Source: Alphaproteobacteria bacterium
Lineage (GTDB): Bacteria; Pseudomonadota; Alphaproteobacteria; GCA-2731375
DNA: 36,241 bases
Assembly: GCA_029937535.1 (NCBI GenBank)
Contig: JAPYPT010000013.1
Location: 1 to 36,241, forward strand
Direction of reading: 5' to 3'
Shown: one piece after another, positions 16,771 through 25,726 of the stretch
Position numbering within the stretch: the stretch's first letter is position 1
Layout: the number at the start of each line of letters is the position of its first letter
The notes under the pieces: model-generated
The model's database searches: none
The model's input: only the letters and a program-made list of their open reading frames with translations
What the model was told of the DNA's origin: nothing
Made by a program: the position numbers and the translations under genes

Positions 16771-17547
16771 TTAGGCCGCTGCCTCAATCTCGCACCAGAC
16801 GGGCGTGTGGTCGGAGGGGCGCTCCTTGCCCCTTGGCGTGCGGTCGATCGCCACGTCGCCCAAGCGGTCGGCGGCTTGCGGGCTTAAAAACAGATGGTCG
16901 ATGCGCACGCCGTTGTCTTTTTGCCAGGCCCCGGCCTGATAATCCCAATAAGAGTAGGCGGTTATATCCGGGTGGCGGGCACGGAAGGCCTCCGTCAGGC
17001 CGAGATACTGTAATTCGCGCCAGCGCGCCCGGCTTTCGGGCCGGCACAGAGCGTCCGCGGCGAAACCGGCCGGGTCGTAACAATCCCGGTCCTCGGGAAT
17101 GACGTTGTAATCGCCGCCTAGGACGGTGGCCTCTTCAAGCTGCAACAGCCCGCGTGCATGTTCGATCAGGCGGTCCATCCAGGCCAGCTTGTAGGGAAAT
17201 TTTTCGCTGTCCGTGGGGTTGCCGTTGGGCAGATAGATGGAGGCCACGCGCACCGTATCGATGGTCGCCTCGATATAGCGGGCCTGTTCATCACTATTGT
17301 CGCCGGGCAGGCCGCGCTGGACGTCCTCAATGGGCCGTTTCGAGAGGATGGCGACACCGTTGTAGGTCTTTTGCCCATGGGTGGCGATGTTGTAGCCAAG
17401 ATCTTCGATGGGTTCGCGGGGGAACGCCTCGTCGGTGACCTTCAATTCCTGTAAAAGCGCCACATCGGGTTGCGCGGCTTCTAGCCATTCCAGAACACGG
17501 GGCAGCCGCGCCTTGATCGAATTCACGTTCCAGGTGGCGATTTTCAT
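16771..17547 (-). CDS. xth: Exodeoxyribonuclease III
   Basis: An AP endonuclease/3'-5' exonuclease of base-excision repair, 258 aa, close to the usual 260-270. It shows the conserved N-terminus MKIATWNVNSIKARLP, the metal-binding Glu in LLQELK, GGDYNVIPEDRDCYD, the turn RIDHLFLS, and the terminal catalytic SDHTPVW. It lies 21 bases downstream of erpA on the same strand, so the two are probably co-transcribed. A 66-base gap separates it from the cyclase gene, which may or may not share the transcript. Confidence 0.95.
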   Translation of the reverse strand: MKIATWNVNSIKARLPRVLEWLEAAQPDVALLQELKVTDEAFPREPIEDLGYNIATHGQKTYNGVAILSKRPIEDVQRGLPGDNSDEQARYIEATIDTVRVASIYLPNGNPTDSEKFPYKLAWMDRLIEHARGLLQLEEATVLGGDYNVIPEDRDCYDPAGFAADALCRPESRARWRELQYLGLTEAFRARHPDITAYSYWDYQAGAWQKDNGVRIDHLFLSPQAADRLGDVAIDRTPRGKERPSDHTPVWCEIEAAA

Positions 17548-17568
17548 GGGTGCCGAAGGGGCTATAAA

Positions 17569-17895
17569 TTAAATTGCGAACGAAGTTCCGCAGCCGCAGG
17601 CGGAGGAGGCGTTGGGATTCTCGATCTTGAACGCCGCCGCCATCAGATCCTCGACATAATCGATCTTCGAGCCGGCCAGGAATTCCAGGGAGGTCTCGTC
17701 GATCAACACCACCGCATCGTCCAGTTCGATGATCAGATCGTCGTCATGCACTTCGGTGTCAAAGCGAAAGCCATAACTGAAGCCCGAACAGCCGCCGCCC
17801 TGCACTTCAATGCGCAGCTTGGCGTTCTTGCCTTCCTCCCGCATCAAAAAAGCGATGCGCTTGGCGGCGTCCCCGGTAAGTGTCACGTTTTCCAT
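17569..17895 (-). CDS. erpA: Iron-sulfur cluster insertion protein ErpA
   Basis: An A-type Fe-S carrier (108 aa) that delivers clusters to apo-enzymes. The three cluster-binding cysteines are Cys36 in GGGCSGF and Cys100 and Cys102 in ACGCGTSF, at the standard spacing. The length and SYGFRFDTE stretch fit ErpA/HesB-like proteins better than SufA, though IscA-type paralogues cannot be separated by eye. AAGG precedes the ATG. A good promoter (17926-17953) drives it divergently from dgt. The cluster carrier could serve the [2Fe-2S] dehydratase elsewhere in this window, but that is inference. Confidence 0.92.
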   Translation of the reverse strand: MENVTLTGDAAKRIAFLMREEGKNAKLRIEVQGGGCSGFSYGFRFDTEVHDDDLIIELDDAVVLIDETSLEFLAGSKIDYVEDLMAAAFKIENPNASSACGCGTSFAI

Positions 17896-17925
17896 TCTTG
17901 GACCTTATCCCCATAAAGTTAACTG

Positions 17926-17953
17926 AATGTAAGATCAGACGGCGAAATGTCAA
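17926..17953 (-). promoter_or_regulatory. Candidate erpA-xth promoter
   Basis: On the minus strand a perfect TTGACA (17948-17953) and TACATT (17926-17931) lie 16 bases apart, placing the transcript start about 25 bases before the erpA ATG. The site would overlap any dgt start upstream at 17947, which supports the later dgt start at 18037. Confidence 0.55.
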
Positions 17954-18036
17954 TTGTTTCCCTAGGTTGTTGCAGGAGGTGGAAACCCCGCCGGGCACAC
18001 TGGCGTGACGCCGCCGTTGGGTTTAGGTTGCCGGCC

Positions 18037-19182
18037 ATGGCCAGTTCGGAACATCTCGCACCCTTCGCATCCCGGCCGGAGAAGAGCCGGGGGCGGTTGT
18101 TCCCCGAGCCCGAAAGCCTGACCCGCACGGCGTTCCAAAGGGACCGGGACCGTATCATCCATTCCGCCGCTTTTCGCCGCCTGCAATATAAAACCCAGGT
18201 CTTCGTCTATCACGAGGGCGATCACTACCGCACGCGGCTGACCCACTCGTTGGAAGTGGCGCAGATCGCCCGCTCCATCTGCCGGGCCCTGGGGTTGAAC
18301 GAAGATCTGGCGGAGGCCCTGGCCCTGGCCCATGATCTGGGCCACACCCCGTTCGGGCATGCGGGCGAGGACGTGCTGGACGGTCTCATGGCCCCCCATG
18401 GCGGCTTTGATCATAACGCCCAGGCCTTGCGGGTCATCACCTTGCTGGAGCATCGCTATGCCGATTTTCCGGGCCTGAACCTGACCTGGGAAACCTTGGA
18501 GGGCACGGTCAAGCATAACGGCCCCGTGCTCGATGATCCGCTGCCCCTCGCCACGGCGGAATATATCGCCGGCCACGATCTGGAATTGATGACCCATGCC
18601 GGACCGGAGGCCCAGGTCGCCGCCCTGGCCGATGATATCGCCTATGATAATCATGATATTGATGACGGCCTGCGGGCGGAATTGTTTCCCCCTGGCGATC
18701 TGGCCCAGGTGCCCCTGGTGGCGCCCGTGCTGGCGGAGCTTGGCGGGCGCTATAAGGATCTGGAGCGGGAACAATTGGCGCATGAGACCGTGCGCCGCCT
18801 GATCGGCGCCATGGTCGACGATGTTATTGGCGAAAGCCGGGAGCGGTTACGGGCGGCGGGGGCGGGGCGGGTTGAGGAGATCCGCGCGCTTTCCCATCCC
18901 GTGATCGCCTTTTCCCCGTCCATGACAGCGGCGCAAAAGGCGCTGAAAGCGTTTTTATACACGCAGATGTACCGCCATCCACGGGTCAACGAAATGACCG
19001 AGAAGGCGCGCCGGGTTGTCAGCGATTTGTTCGGGTTGTATACGGCGCAACCGGAACATTTGCCGCGCAGCCGTGGCGCCCATGAACCTGATACCCACAG
19101 GCGGGTGGCGGATTTTATCGCCGGCATGACCGACCGTTTCGCACTGGAAGAACACCGCCGCCATTTTGGCGAGCAGATTTAA
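18037..19182 (+). CDS. dgt: dGTP triphosphohydrolase-like HD protein
   Basis: A deoxyguanosinetriphosphate triphosphohydrolase-like protein that trims dNTP pools, 381 aa from ATG 18037. The HD metal site is visible as His70 ([11 protein letters not shown]) and His99-Asp100 ([17 protein letters not shown]). An earlier in-frame ATG at 17947 would add 30 residues rich in Arg and Trp unlike the family and would lie across the erpA promoter; the protein from 18037 begins normally before the conserved SRGR and [15 protein letters not shown]. The argS gene follows by 17 bases, as in many Alphaproteobacteria. It belongs to the shorter type-2 dGTPase group. Confidence 0.92.
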   Translation: MASSEHLAPFASRPEKSRGRLFPEPESLTRTAFQRDRDRIIHSAAFRRLQYKTQVFVYHEGDHYRTRLTHSLEVAQIARSICRALGLNEDLAEALALAHDLGHTPFGHAGEDVLDGLMAPHGGFDHNAQALRVITLLEHRYADFPGLNLTWETLEGTVKHNGPVLDDPLPLATAEYIAGHDLELMTHAGPEAQVAALADDIAYDNHDIDDGLRAELFPPGDLAQVPLVAPVLAELGGRYKDLEREQLAHETVRRLIGAMVDDVIGESRERLRAAGAGRVEEIRALSHPVIAFSPSMTAAQKALKAFLYTQMYRHPRVNEMTEKARRVVSDLFGLYTAQPEHLPRSRGAHEPDTHRRVADFIAGMTDRFALEEHRRHFGEQI

Positions 19183-19199
19183 GGACCCGATCCCGGAAC

Positions 19200-20951
19200 A
19201 TGGACCCTTACGCCTATATCCGCGAACAAATCATTGCCTCTGTCGGCGCCCTGGCTGACGCCGGCATTGTGCCCAGCAACATGGATTTCGCCAATCTGGC
19301 GGTGGAAGCGCCGCGCGATCCATCGCATGGCGATGTCGCCACCAACGCCGCCCTGGTCCTGACCAAGCAGGCTGGAATGAAGCCGCGCGATATCGCCGCC
19401 CCCCTGGCCGAACGCCTGGCCGGGCTGGAGCACGTAACGGCGGCTGACATCGCCGGACCGGGCTTTATCAACCTGCGGCTTTCCGATGATTTTTGGCGCG
19501 CCCGCCTGGGCGATGTGCTCGCCGCCGGGCCCGGCTATGGAGATTCCACCCAGGCCAATGGCGCCAAGATCAATGTGGAATATGTCTCGGCCAATCCCAC
19601 GGGGCCCCTGCATGTGGGTCACGTGCGCGGCGCGGTCTACGGCGACGTCCTGGCGAATTTGCTGAGCAAGGTCGGCTATGATGTTTGCAAGGAATATTAC
19701 ATCAACGATGCCGGCTCCCAGGTGGATGAACTGGCGCGCTCCGTGCACCTGCGCTATCGCGAGGCCCTGGGCGAGGATATCGGCGCCATGCCCGAAGGTC
19801 TATATCCGGGCGACTACCTGATCCCCGTGGGCCAGGCCATCGCCGCCCGCGATGGTGACGATTGGTTGAATAGGGCCGAGACCGAGTGGCTGGCCGAATT
19901 CCGGAGTTTCTCGGTGGATGCCATGATGGACCTGGTGCGCGCGGATTTGGCCAGCCTTGGCATCGAACAGGATGTGTTTTTTTCCGAAGAGGGACTGCAT
20001 AACGAAGGCGGGATTACCAGCGGCGTAGACAGTCTGGCCGGCAAGGGTTTGATCTACACCGGCGTGTTGGAACCACCAAAAGGCAAGACGCCCGAGGACT
20101 GGGAGCCAAGGCCGCAAACCCTGTTCAAGGCCAGTGAGTTCGGCGATGACGTGGACCGGCCGCTGAAAAAGTCGGACGGCGCCTGGACTTATTTCGCCGC
20201 CGACGTGGCCTATCATCACGACAAGTTGCAGCGCGGTTATCTGCAGATGGTCGATGTTTTGGGCGCCGATCATGGCGGCTATGTCAAACGTCTGAAGGCG
20301 GTCGTCAAAGCCTTGAGCGATGATCAGGGCAGCCTGGATGTACGCCTGTGCCAGATGGTGCGGTTGTTGCGCGGCGGCGAGGTCGTGGTGATGTCCAAAC
20401 GGGCGGGCAATTTCGTCACCTTGCGGGAATTGGTCGAGGAAGTGGGCCGGGACGTGGTGCGCTTCATGATGCTGACGCGCAAGAACGACGCGCCGCTGGA
20501 TTTTGATTTCGATGCGGCCAGGGAGCAGTCCAAGGATAATCCGGTGTTTTATGTGCAATACGCCCACGCCCGCATCTGTTCCGTGTTGCGCCGGGTGGCG
20601 GACGAATTACCCGAACTGGCCGTCGAGCCGGAAAATCTGGCCGGGGCCGATCTGGCGCGCCTGACTGATTCGGCGGAAATCGACCTGATCAAGCAAATGG
20701 CCGCTTGGCCCCGCGCCGTGGAGGCTGCGGCACAGGCCCGGGAGCCGCACCGAATTGCGTTTTATTTGAATGAGTTAGCGTCTTCTTTTCATGCGCTATG
20801 GAACAAAGGTAACGCGGAACCGAACCTGCGCTTTATCATGGCTGCGGATCAGCCTACCACCCAGGCGCGGTTGGCCCTGATAAAGGGCGTGGCGTTTGTG
20901 CTGGCATCGGGTTTGGCCATCATTGGCGTGGAACCGGCTGAAACCATGTAG
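19200..20951 (+). CDS. argS: Arginyl-tRNA synthetase
   Basis: A class I aminoacyl-tRNA synthetase charging tRNA-Arg, 583 aa. It contains the N-terminal Arg-tRNA-synthetase domain (1 to about 95), the HIGH-type motif HVGH (138-141) in [16 protein letters not shown], and the KMSKS counterpart VVMSKRAGN (Met398-Ser399-Lys400), then a DALR anticodon-binding domain from about residue 450 with [18 protein letters not shown] after the dgt stop is a weak, distant ribosome site, suggesting coupling to dgt. Confidence 0.97.
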   Translation: MDPYAYIREQIIASVGALADAGIVPSNMDFANLAVEAPRDPSHGDVATNAALVLTKQAGMKPRDIAAPLAERLAGLEHVTAADIAGPGFINLRLSDDFWRARLGDVLAAGPGYGDSTQANGAKINVEYVSANPTGPLHVGHVRGAVYGDVLANLLSKVGYDVCKEYYINDAGSQVDELARSVHLRYREALGEDIGAMPEGLYPGDYLIPVGQAIAARDGDDWLNRAETEWLAEFRSFSVDAMMDLVRADLASLGIEQDVFFSEEGLHNEGGITSGVDSLAGKGLIYTGVLEPPKGKTPEDWEPRPQTLFKASEFGDDVDRPLKKSDGAWTYFAADVAYHHDKLQRGYLQMVDVLGADHGGYVKRLKAVVKALSDDQGSLDVRLCQMVRLLRGGEVVVMSKRAGNFVTLRELVEEVGRDVVRFMMLTRKNDAPLDFDFDAAREQSKDNPVFYVQYAHARICSVLRRVADELPELAVEPENLAGADLARLTDSAEIDLIKQMAAWPRAVEAAAQAREPHRIAFYLNELASSFHALWNKGNAEPNLRFIMAADQPTTQARLALIKGVAFVLASGLAIIGVEPAETM

Positions 20952-21016
20952 AAGCCATGTATTTGCGGCCGCGATAAATAAGTGACCGGTGAATAATTGA
21001 CCAGGGAAGGGACCCC

Positions 21017-22171
21017 ATGTCTGCTGCTGAGCCGGACGAGAGTGGGCCGGAAGAGGAAAATGGGGGGGTGGTTGGCGAGACCTTGCGCCATTGGGGCCGG
21101 ATGGGCGGCATTGTCGCCGCGTTGGCCATGTCGGGGCTGTTCGCCGTTGCCGCTTGGTATGCCTTGCAGCGGGCGGACCTGCAATCATCCACAATGGTGG
21201 AGATCCCCTTGATCAAGGCCGATCCCGGCCCGGTCAAGGAAAAACCCGAAGATCCCGGCGGTCTGAAGATCCCCAACCAGGACAAGCTGGTGTTTGAGCG
21301 GATCACGCCGAAGGCGCAGGCCCCCGTGGCTGAAAAATTGGCGCCAGCGCCCGAAGAACCCATCGTCAAGGCCGCCGAAACCGAAGCAGCTGAAAAACCA
21401 GCGCCCGCCGCGCCCGTCATCGCGAAACCGGAGGCGGAACCCGAAAAAATCACGGAAACCGCTGATAAAACCGCTAAAAAAGCGGCTGTACAGACAAAAA
21501 TTAAGGCTAAAACCGAGGCCAAGGTTGAAAAGGTGCGCGAGCATACGGCGCCGCCCGCCATTACCCCCAAGCCGCCGAAATTGGCGGCGGTGCCAAAACC
21601 GGACACCGTTGAAAAATCCGCTCCCGCCGCCCCCAAGGTGGAGAGCCTGTTACCCGCCGGCAAGCCGGCTGATGCCGGCAGGACCCAGGAACGCGGCGAT
21701 GCCCCGTTGCCCAAAACCAAGGACGTGGCACAAACTGTCACGGAAACCGCCAAGACGGCTGTCCCGGTAAAATCTGTCCCGGAAAAGGCCGCCATTGCGA
21801 AACCGGCGGCAACGAAAGCGCCGGTGGTGAAAGCGCCGGTGGTGAAAGCGCCAACCGCTCAAACCCCAACCGTGCAACCGCCGGCCGCCAAGGCCGCGCC
21901 CGAAAAAGCCTTGAAATCAGCTTTCCGGATCCAGATCGCCGCCCATCGCAGCGCGGCCAACGCGGCTGCGTCCTGGGCTAAAATGCGGAAGGCCCATGGC
22001 GCCATTATCGGGTCCCTGACCCCCCATACGGAACGGGTCGATCTGGGCACGCGGGGCATTTTTTTCCGTGTTCAGGCGGGAAATTTCAAAACCGCTGGCG
22101 AGGCCGGCGCCATCTGCGGCAAATTGAAGGCGAAAGGTCAGGGTTGCATCATTGTCCGGCCAAAAAAGTAG
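21017..22171 (+). CDS. SPOR-domain cell-envelope protein
   Basis: A 384-aa bitopic membrane protein. A short acidic cytoplasmic tail is followed by one membrane helix (about 29-50), a long low-complexity linker rich in Ala, Lys, Pro and Glu (about 60-300), and a C-terminal SPOR domain (about 302-384, FRIQIAAHRSAANAAASWAK through FFRVQAGNFKTAGEAGAIC). SPOR domains bind denuded septal peptidoglycan, so a role at the division site is likely. The order argS-SPOR-nagZ is usual in Alphaproteobacteria. GGGAAGGG (21003-21010) precedes the ATG. The linker contains a tandem 15-bp repeat coding for VVKAP. Confidence 0.85.
   Translation: MSAAEPDESGPEEENGGVVGETLRHWGRMGGIVAALAMSGLFAVAAWYALQRADLQSSTMVEIPLIKADPGPVKEKPEDPGGLKIPNQDKLVFERITPKAQAPVAEKLAPAPEEPIVKAAETEAAEKPAPAAPVIAKPEAEPEKITETADKTAKKAAVQTKIKAKTEAKVEKVREHTAPPAITPKPPKLAAVPKPDTVEKSAPAAPKVESLLPAGKPADAGRTQERGDAPLPKTKDVAQTVTETAKTAVPVKSVPEKAAIAKPAATKAPVVKAPVVKAPTAQTPTVQPPAAKAAPEKALKSAFRIQIAAHRSAANAAASWAKMRKAHGAIIGSLTPHTERVDLGTRGIFFRVQAGNFKTAGEAGAICGKLKAKGQGCIIVRPKK
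21815..21852 (+). repeat. Tandem 15-bp repeat in the SPOR linker
   Basis: The unit aaagcgccggtggtg occurs twice exactly (21815-21829, 21830-21844) with a third partial copy of 8 bases. It stays in frame and encodes K-A-P-V-V repeats, so copy changes would simply lengthen the disordered linker. Confidence 0.85.
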
Positions 22172-22180
22172 TCTGATGCC

Positions 22181-23179
22181 ATGACCGATCCCCTGGCTGC
22201 GGTTTTTGGTTGCGCCGGCGAGACACTACAGCCCGGCGAAGCGGCGTTTTTTCGTGATTGCGATCCCCTTGGTTTCATACTGTTCGCGCGCAATTGCCGG
22301 ACACCGGAACAAATCCGCCGGTTGACCGGTGATTTGCGCCACGCCGTGGGCCGTGCCGACGCCCCGGTTCTGATGGACCACGAGGGAGGGCGCGTGCAAA
22401 GACTGCCCAGTCCGCCCTGGCGCAAAGTCCCGGCGCCCGCCGATTTGGGCCGGCTGCCTCCCCACGAGGCCGCCCTTGCGGTGGCCTTGAATGCCCAGCT
22501 CATGGCCCTGGAATTGGCCGACGTGGGCGTCGATGTGAACTGCGTGCCCTGCCTTGATGTCAACGACCCCGCCGGCCATCAAGTGATCGGCAACCGGGCC
22601 TTTTCCGCCGACCCCGGTATTGTTGCCCTATTGGGCCGGGCCCAGGCGGACGGCTTGCGGCGGGGCGGCGGCCTGCCGGTGATCAAGCACATGCCCGGTC
22701 ACGGCCGCGCCACGGTGGATAGCCACCTGGAACTGCCCATCGTGAGGGCGAGCCAAGGGGAACTGGCCGATCGGGATTTTCAACCATTCATGGCACTTGC
22801 GGATTTACCTCTCGGCATGACGGCGCATGTGCTGTTTCCCGAGCTGGATCCCGATCATCCGGCAACTTTGTCAAAGCGGATCATCGGCGAAATTATCCGG
22901 GAGCGGATCGGCTTCCATGGGCTGCTCTTCACGGACGATTTGTCCATGCAAGCCTTGGGCGGAGAGATCGGGCAGCGTGCGGCGGCGGCCCTGGCGGCAG
23001 GCTGTGACGTCGCCTTGCATTGCAATGGCATCCTGGCGGAAATGCAATCCGTCGCCGTGTCATGCCCGCCTCTCTCCACCCAGGCACAAGGCCGCTGGCA
23101 GCGTGCGTTGGCGTGGCGGCAAACAGCGCAACCGGCGTCGCGGGTGGAAATCCTCAAAGAATTGGAGGCGTTGACCTAG
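22181..23179 (+). CDS. nagZ: Beta-N-acetylhexosaminidase
   Basis: A glycoside hydrolase family 3 enzyme of peptidoglycan recycling, releasing GlcNAc from GlcNAc-anhydroMur peptides in the cytoplasm. The 332-aa protein has MDHEGGRVQRL (65-75), the family motif KHMPGHG (169-175) with the acid/base Asp-His region TVDSHLELP, and the nucleophile Asp in FTDDLSM (262-263). There is no signal peptide, as expected for NagZ. It starts 9 bases after the SPOR gene and precedes scpA, a conserved alphaproteobacterial arrangement. Confidence 0.93.
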   Translation: MTDPLAAVFGCAGETLQPGEAAFFRDCDPLGFILFARNCRTPEQIRRLTGDLRHAVGRADAPVLMDHEGGRVQRLPSPPWRKVPAPADLGRLPPHEAALAVALNAQLMALELADVGVDVNCVPCLDVNDPAGHQVIGNRAFSADPGIVALLGRAQADGLRRGGGLPVIKHMPGHGRATVDSHLELPIVRASQGELADRDFQPFMALADLPLGMTAHVLFPELDPDHPATLSKRIIGEIIRERIGFHGLLFTDDLSMQALGGEIGQRAAAALAAGCDVALHCNGILAEMQSVAVSCPPLSTQAQGRWQRALAWRQTAQPASRVEILKELEALT

Positions 23180-23231
23180 GCCTATTTTGCGATTTGGAAG
23201 AAGTTACCCACAAGATATTGCGTTTATCGGC

Positions 23232-23260
23232 TTGGGCCAGACGTCTGTATCGGGTATAAT
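23232..23260 (+). promoter_or_regulatory. Promoter with consensus -10, possibly leaderless scpA start
   Basis: TTGGGC (23232-23237) and a perfect TATAAT (23255-23260) are 17 bases apart. The expected transcript start, about 7 bases past the -10 box, falls on the scpA ATG at 23267. There is no good ribosome site between them. This suggests a leaderless scpA transcript in addition to read-through from nagZ. Confidence 0.5.
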
Positions 23261-23266
23261 CAGGTG

Positions 23267-24109
23267 ATGAACCAGAACGACACCGCCAACAAAGCCGCCA
23301 ATAACACCACTGCGGAACCGCAGGGGGGCGATGCCTTTGAAGGGCCGCCGCCGAACGTTGATCAGGCCAGAGGGCGGGAGACCGGTTTTCAGGTCACCCT
23401 GGATGGTTACGAAGGTCCGTTGGATGTCTTGTTGACCCTGGCCCGGCAGCAAAAACTGGATCTGACCGGGATTTCCATTTTGGCGCTGGCGGAACAATAT
23501 CTGACCTTTATTGCGCAAGCCCATCGCATGCGGTTGGAAGTGGCGGCGGATTATCTGGTCATGGCGGCCTGGCTGGCCTATTTGAAATCGCGCCTGTTGT
23601 TGCCCGCGCAACCCGGTGACGAGGAACCCACCGGCGCGGAACTGGCGGCCCGCCTGCAACACCAATTGCAGCGCCTGGAAGCCATGCGCGAGGCGGCGGA
23701 TATCCTGATGCAGCGGGAACGCCTGGGCGTGGATGTTTTTCCACGCGGCGAACCCGAAGGCATTACCGTTATCCGCAAGTCCCGATACGAATGCAGTGTT
23801 TATGATCTGTTGATGGCCTATGTGAGCCAGGTTGACCGTTCCGTGGTGACCTCCATTACGCCGCGCCCGCCGGCCATTCTTTCCGTTGAGGAGGCCTTGC
23901 GCCGGTTGATCTCGGTCTTGGGCGAGATGCCTGATTGGGCCAGCCTGGAGGCGTTTTTGCCGGCTGAATTGCGGGCTGGCATGGCATTGCGGTCGGCCTT
24001 GGCCTCCACCTTCACCGCATCATTGGAATTGGCCAAGCAGGGACGGTTGCATCTGCGCCAGGGCCAGACGTTCGGCCCGCTCTATATCAAGGAGGTCGAG
24101 GGATCATGA
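23267..24109 (+). CDS. scpA: Segregation and condensation protein A
   Basis: ScpA is the kleisin subunit that bridges the SMC ATPase heads and works with ScpB in chromosome condensation. The 280-aa protein has a variable acidic N-terminus, the conserved YEGPLDVLLTLARQQKLDLT with ADYLVMAAWLAYLKSRLLLP (N-terminal SMC-binding domain, about 45-120), and a C-terminal winged-helix region. I use ATG 23267; a GTG immediately before it is an equivalent start. Its last 4 bases overlap scpB, so translation is probably coupled. Confidence 0.93.
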   Translation: MNQNDTANKAANNTTAEPQGGDAFEGPPPNVDQARGRETGFQVTLDGYEGPLDVLLTLARQQKLDLTGISILALAEQYLTFIAQAHRMRLEVAADYLVMAAWLAYLKSRLLLPAQPGDEEPTGAELAARLQHQLQRLEAMREAADILMQRERLGVDVFPRGEPEGITVIRKSRYECSVYDLLMAYVSQVDRSVVTSITPRPPAILSVEEALRRLISVLGEMPDWASLEAFLPAELRAGMALRSALASTFTASLELAKQGRLHLRQGQTFGPLYIKEVEGS

Positions 24110-24846
24110 CCGCCGACACGGGAACCGCTGAAAGTGTTGATGAGACTGCCCAGGACGGCCCGGAAATGGAAGAGGAAGCGGGATATCTGCGCATGGTCGA
24201 GGCGTTGTTGTTCGCCGCGACCGAACCCTTGGACGTGGCCAGCCTGACCGCCCGTTTGCCCGATGGCGCGGATGTGCCGGTATTGCTGGAACAGCTATCG
24301 GCGAACTATGCCAACCGGGGTGTCAATCTGATGCAGGTCGCGGGCAAATGGGCCCTGCGCACGGCGCCTGACTTGCATTTTCTGTTGCAAGAGCATCGCC
24401 AGCAGACCCGTAAATTGTCCCGCGCGGCGCTGGAAACGCTCGCCATCACCGCCTATCACCAGCCCGTCACGCGGGCCGAGATCGAAGACGTGCGCGGCGT
24501 CAGCCTTTCCAAGGGGACGTTGGATTTGTTGATGGAGTTGGGCTGGGTACGCATACGGGGCCGCCGCCGGACGCCTGGACGGCCGGTGACTTACGGCACC
24601 ACGGAGGGATTTTTGGAGCATTTCGGGTTCCAGAACGTAAAGGATCTGCCGGGTCTGGACGAATTGAAGGCGGCTGGTCTGTTGGAAGGCCAGGCGCGCA
24701 CGGATCTATTGCCTCTGTCCCACCGTGAGCCCGAAGACCCCTTGGAAGAGGGCGACGACGGCAGCCAGGCCATATTGCCCGAAGACGACGCCGAGGCCGT
24801 TGAAACCGCCGGCTCGTCGGCGGAAATCATCGACCTGCAGGGATAG
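24106..24846 (+). CDS. scpB: Segregation and condensation protein B
   Basis: The partner of ScpA in the Smc-ScpAB complex, 246 aa. It carries two winged-helix domains; diagnostic stretches are MVEALLFAATEPL (about 29-41), LSRAALETLAITAYHQPVTRAEIE and RGRRRTPGRPVTYGTTEGFLEHFG. The N- and C-terminal extensions are acidic and probably disordered. The start ATGA overlaps the scpA stop. Confidence 0.93.
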   Translation: MTADTGTAESVDETAQDGPEMEEEAGYLRMVEALLFAATEPLDVASLTARLPDGADVPVLLEQLSANYANRGVNLMQVAGKWALRTAPDLHFLLQEHRQQTRKLSRAALETLAITAYHQPVTRAEIEDVRGVSLSKGTLDLLMELGWVRIRGRRRTPGRPVTYGTTEGFLEHFGFQNVKDLPGLDELKAAGLLEGQARTDLLPLSHREPEDPLEEGDDGSQAILPEDDAEAVETAGSSAEIIDLQG

Positions 24847-24880
24847 TATTTCGGCCTTTTCGTCCCATATTTGAGGTACA

Positions 24881-24909
24881 TTGCGTCCTGGCATGGCTTC
24901 TGCCATATT
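24881..24909 (+). promoter_or_regulatory. Candidate tatABC promoter
   Basis: In the 155-base gap after scpB, TTGCGT (24881-24886) and CATATT (24904-24909) are 17 bases apart, with TGC before the -10 box. Transcription would start near 24916, leaving a leader of about 85 bases. Moderate match only. Confidence 0.35.
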
Positions 24910-25001
24910 GCCGGCAAATGTGGGGTGCGCGAACTGGCGCCCCGACAACGTTACAACCTTGCAACCCTGCATAGGGCTAACGAGCGAATGGAGTTTATCT
25001 C

Positions 25002-25232
25002 ATGGGTTTGAGTTTTTGGCAGATCGCCATCGTGGTCCTTTTGGTCGTGCTGCTATTCGGCCGTGGCAAACTCTCGGCCCTGATGGGCGACATGGCCAAG
25101 GGCATTAAAAGCTTTAAGGCCGGCATGGCCGAGGAACCCACAGTTGCCGCCAAGCCGCAGGAGAGCGTTGGCGGTGACGATGCCCAAACCGTCCAGGCCA
25201 GCGTTGCCAAGGACGAGACGGCAAAAAGCTAG
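25002..25232 (+). CDS. tatA: Sec-independent translocase TatA
   Basis: The pore-forming subunit of the twin-arginine export system, 76 aa. An N-terminal membrane helix (about 5-20), the hinge FGRGKL (19-24) and an amphipathic helix ([17 protein letters not shown]) are followed by an unstructured polar tail. GGAG sits 8 bases before the ATG. It is followed by tatB and tatC. Confidence 0.95.
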   Translation: MGLSFWQIAIVVLLVVLLFGRGKLSALMGDMAKGIKSFKAGMAEEPTVAAKPQESVGGDDAQTVQASVAKDETAKS

Positions 25233-25279
25233 AACCTCCGCCGCCGCGGTTTCACCAACCCGGGCGGGGATAGGGCGCC

Positions 25280-25723
25280 ATGCTGGACATAGGTTGGAGC
25301 GAAATGTTTATGATCGCCGTTGTGGCGATCGTGGTCATCGGACCCAAGGAATTGCCGCGCACTCTGCGCACCATTGGCCAATGGATTGGCAAGGCCCGCG
25401 CCATGACTCGGGATTTTCAGAACAGCGTCAGCGATATGATTGCCGAGACCGAGCTCGATGAACTGCGTAATTCCGCCAATAGCATCAGCGATTTCGACAG
25501 CAATAATATGCTGGACGACATGTCGTCATCGAACATGAACACCTCCACGCCGCCGCCGCCGACGCCGCAAAAATGGCCGCCAGACGACAACCCGGCCGAC
25601 GATCCGGACGATGACATTGATGCCTCTGACGAAGAGATGGCGCAATACCAGGCCGATATGGTTGCTGAAGATCAAGACAGTAGCTCGACGAGCGAGCCTA
25701 AAGCCAAAGTCACGGATTCCTAA
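25280..25723 (+). CDS. tatB: Sec-independent translocase TatB
   Basis: The receptor-side partner of TatC, 147 aa. It starts MLDIGWSEMFMIAVVAIVVI, with the GPKELP hinge (about 21-26), a long amphipathic helix to about residue 75, and an acidic, proline- and serine-rich tail (PPPPTPQKWPPDD). The longer body, the Glu in the membrane segment and the Pro-Lys-Glu-Leu hinge separate it from TatA. It ends 3 bases before tatC. Confidence 0.95.
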   Translation: MLDIGWSEMFMIAVVAIVVIGPKELPRTLRTIGQWIGKARAMTRDFQNSVSDMIAETELDELRNSANSISDFDSNNMLDDMSSSNMNTSTPPPPTPQKWPPDDNPADDPDDDIDASDEEMAQYQADMVAEDQDSSSTSEPKAKVTDS

Positions 25724-25726
25724 AAC

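Noticed and set aside
21815-21852. Short tandem repeat considered as a CRISPR or regulatory repeat
   Set aside because: It is in frame within a low-complexity linker and has no spacers.
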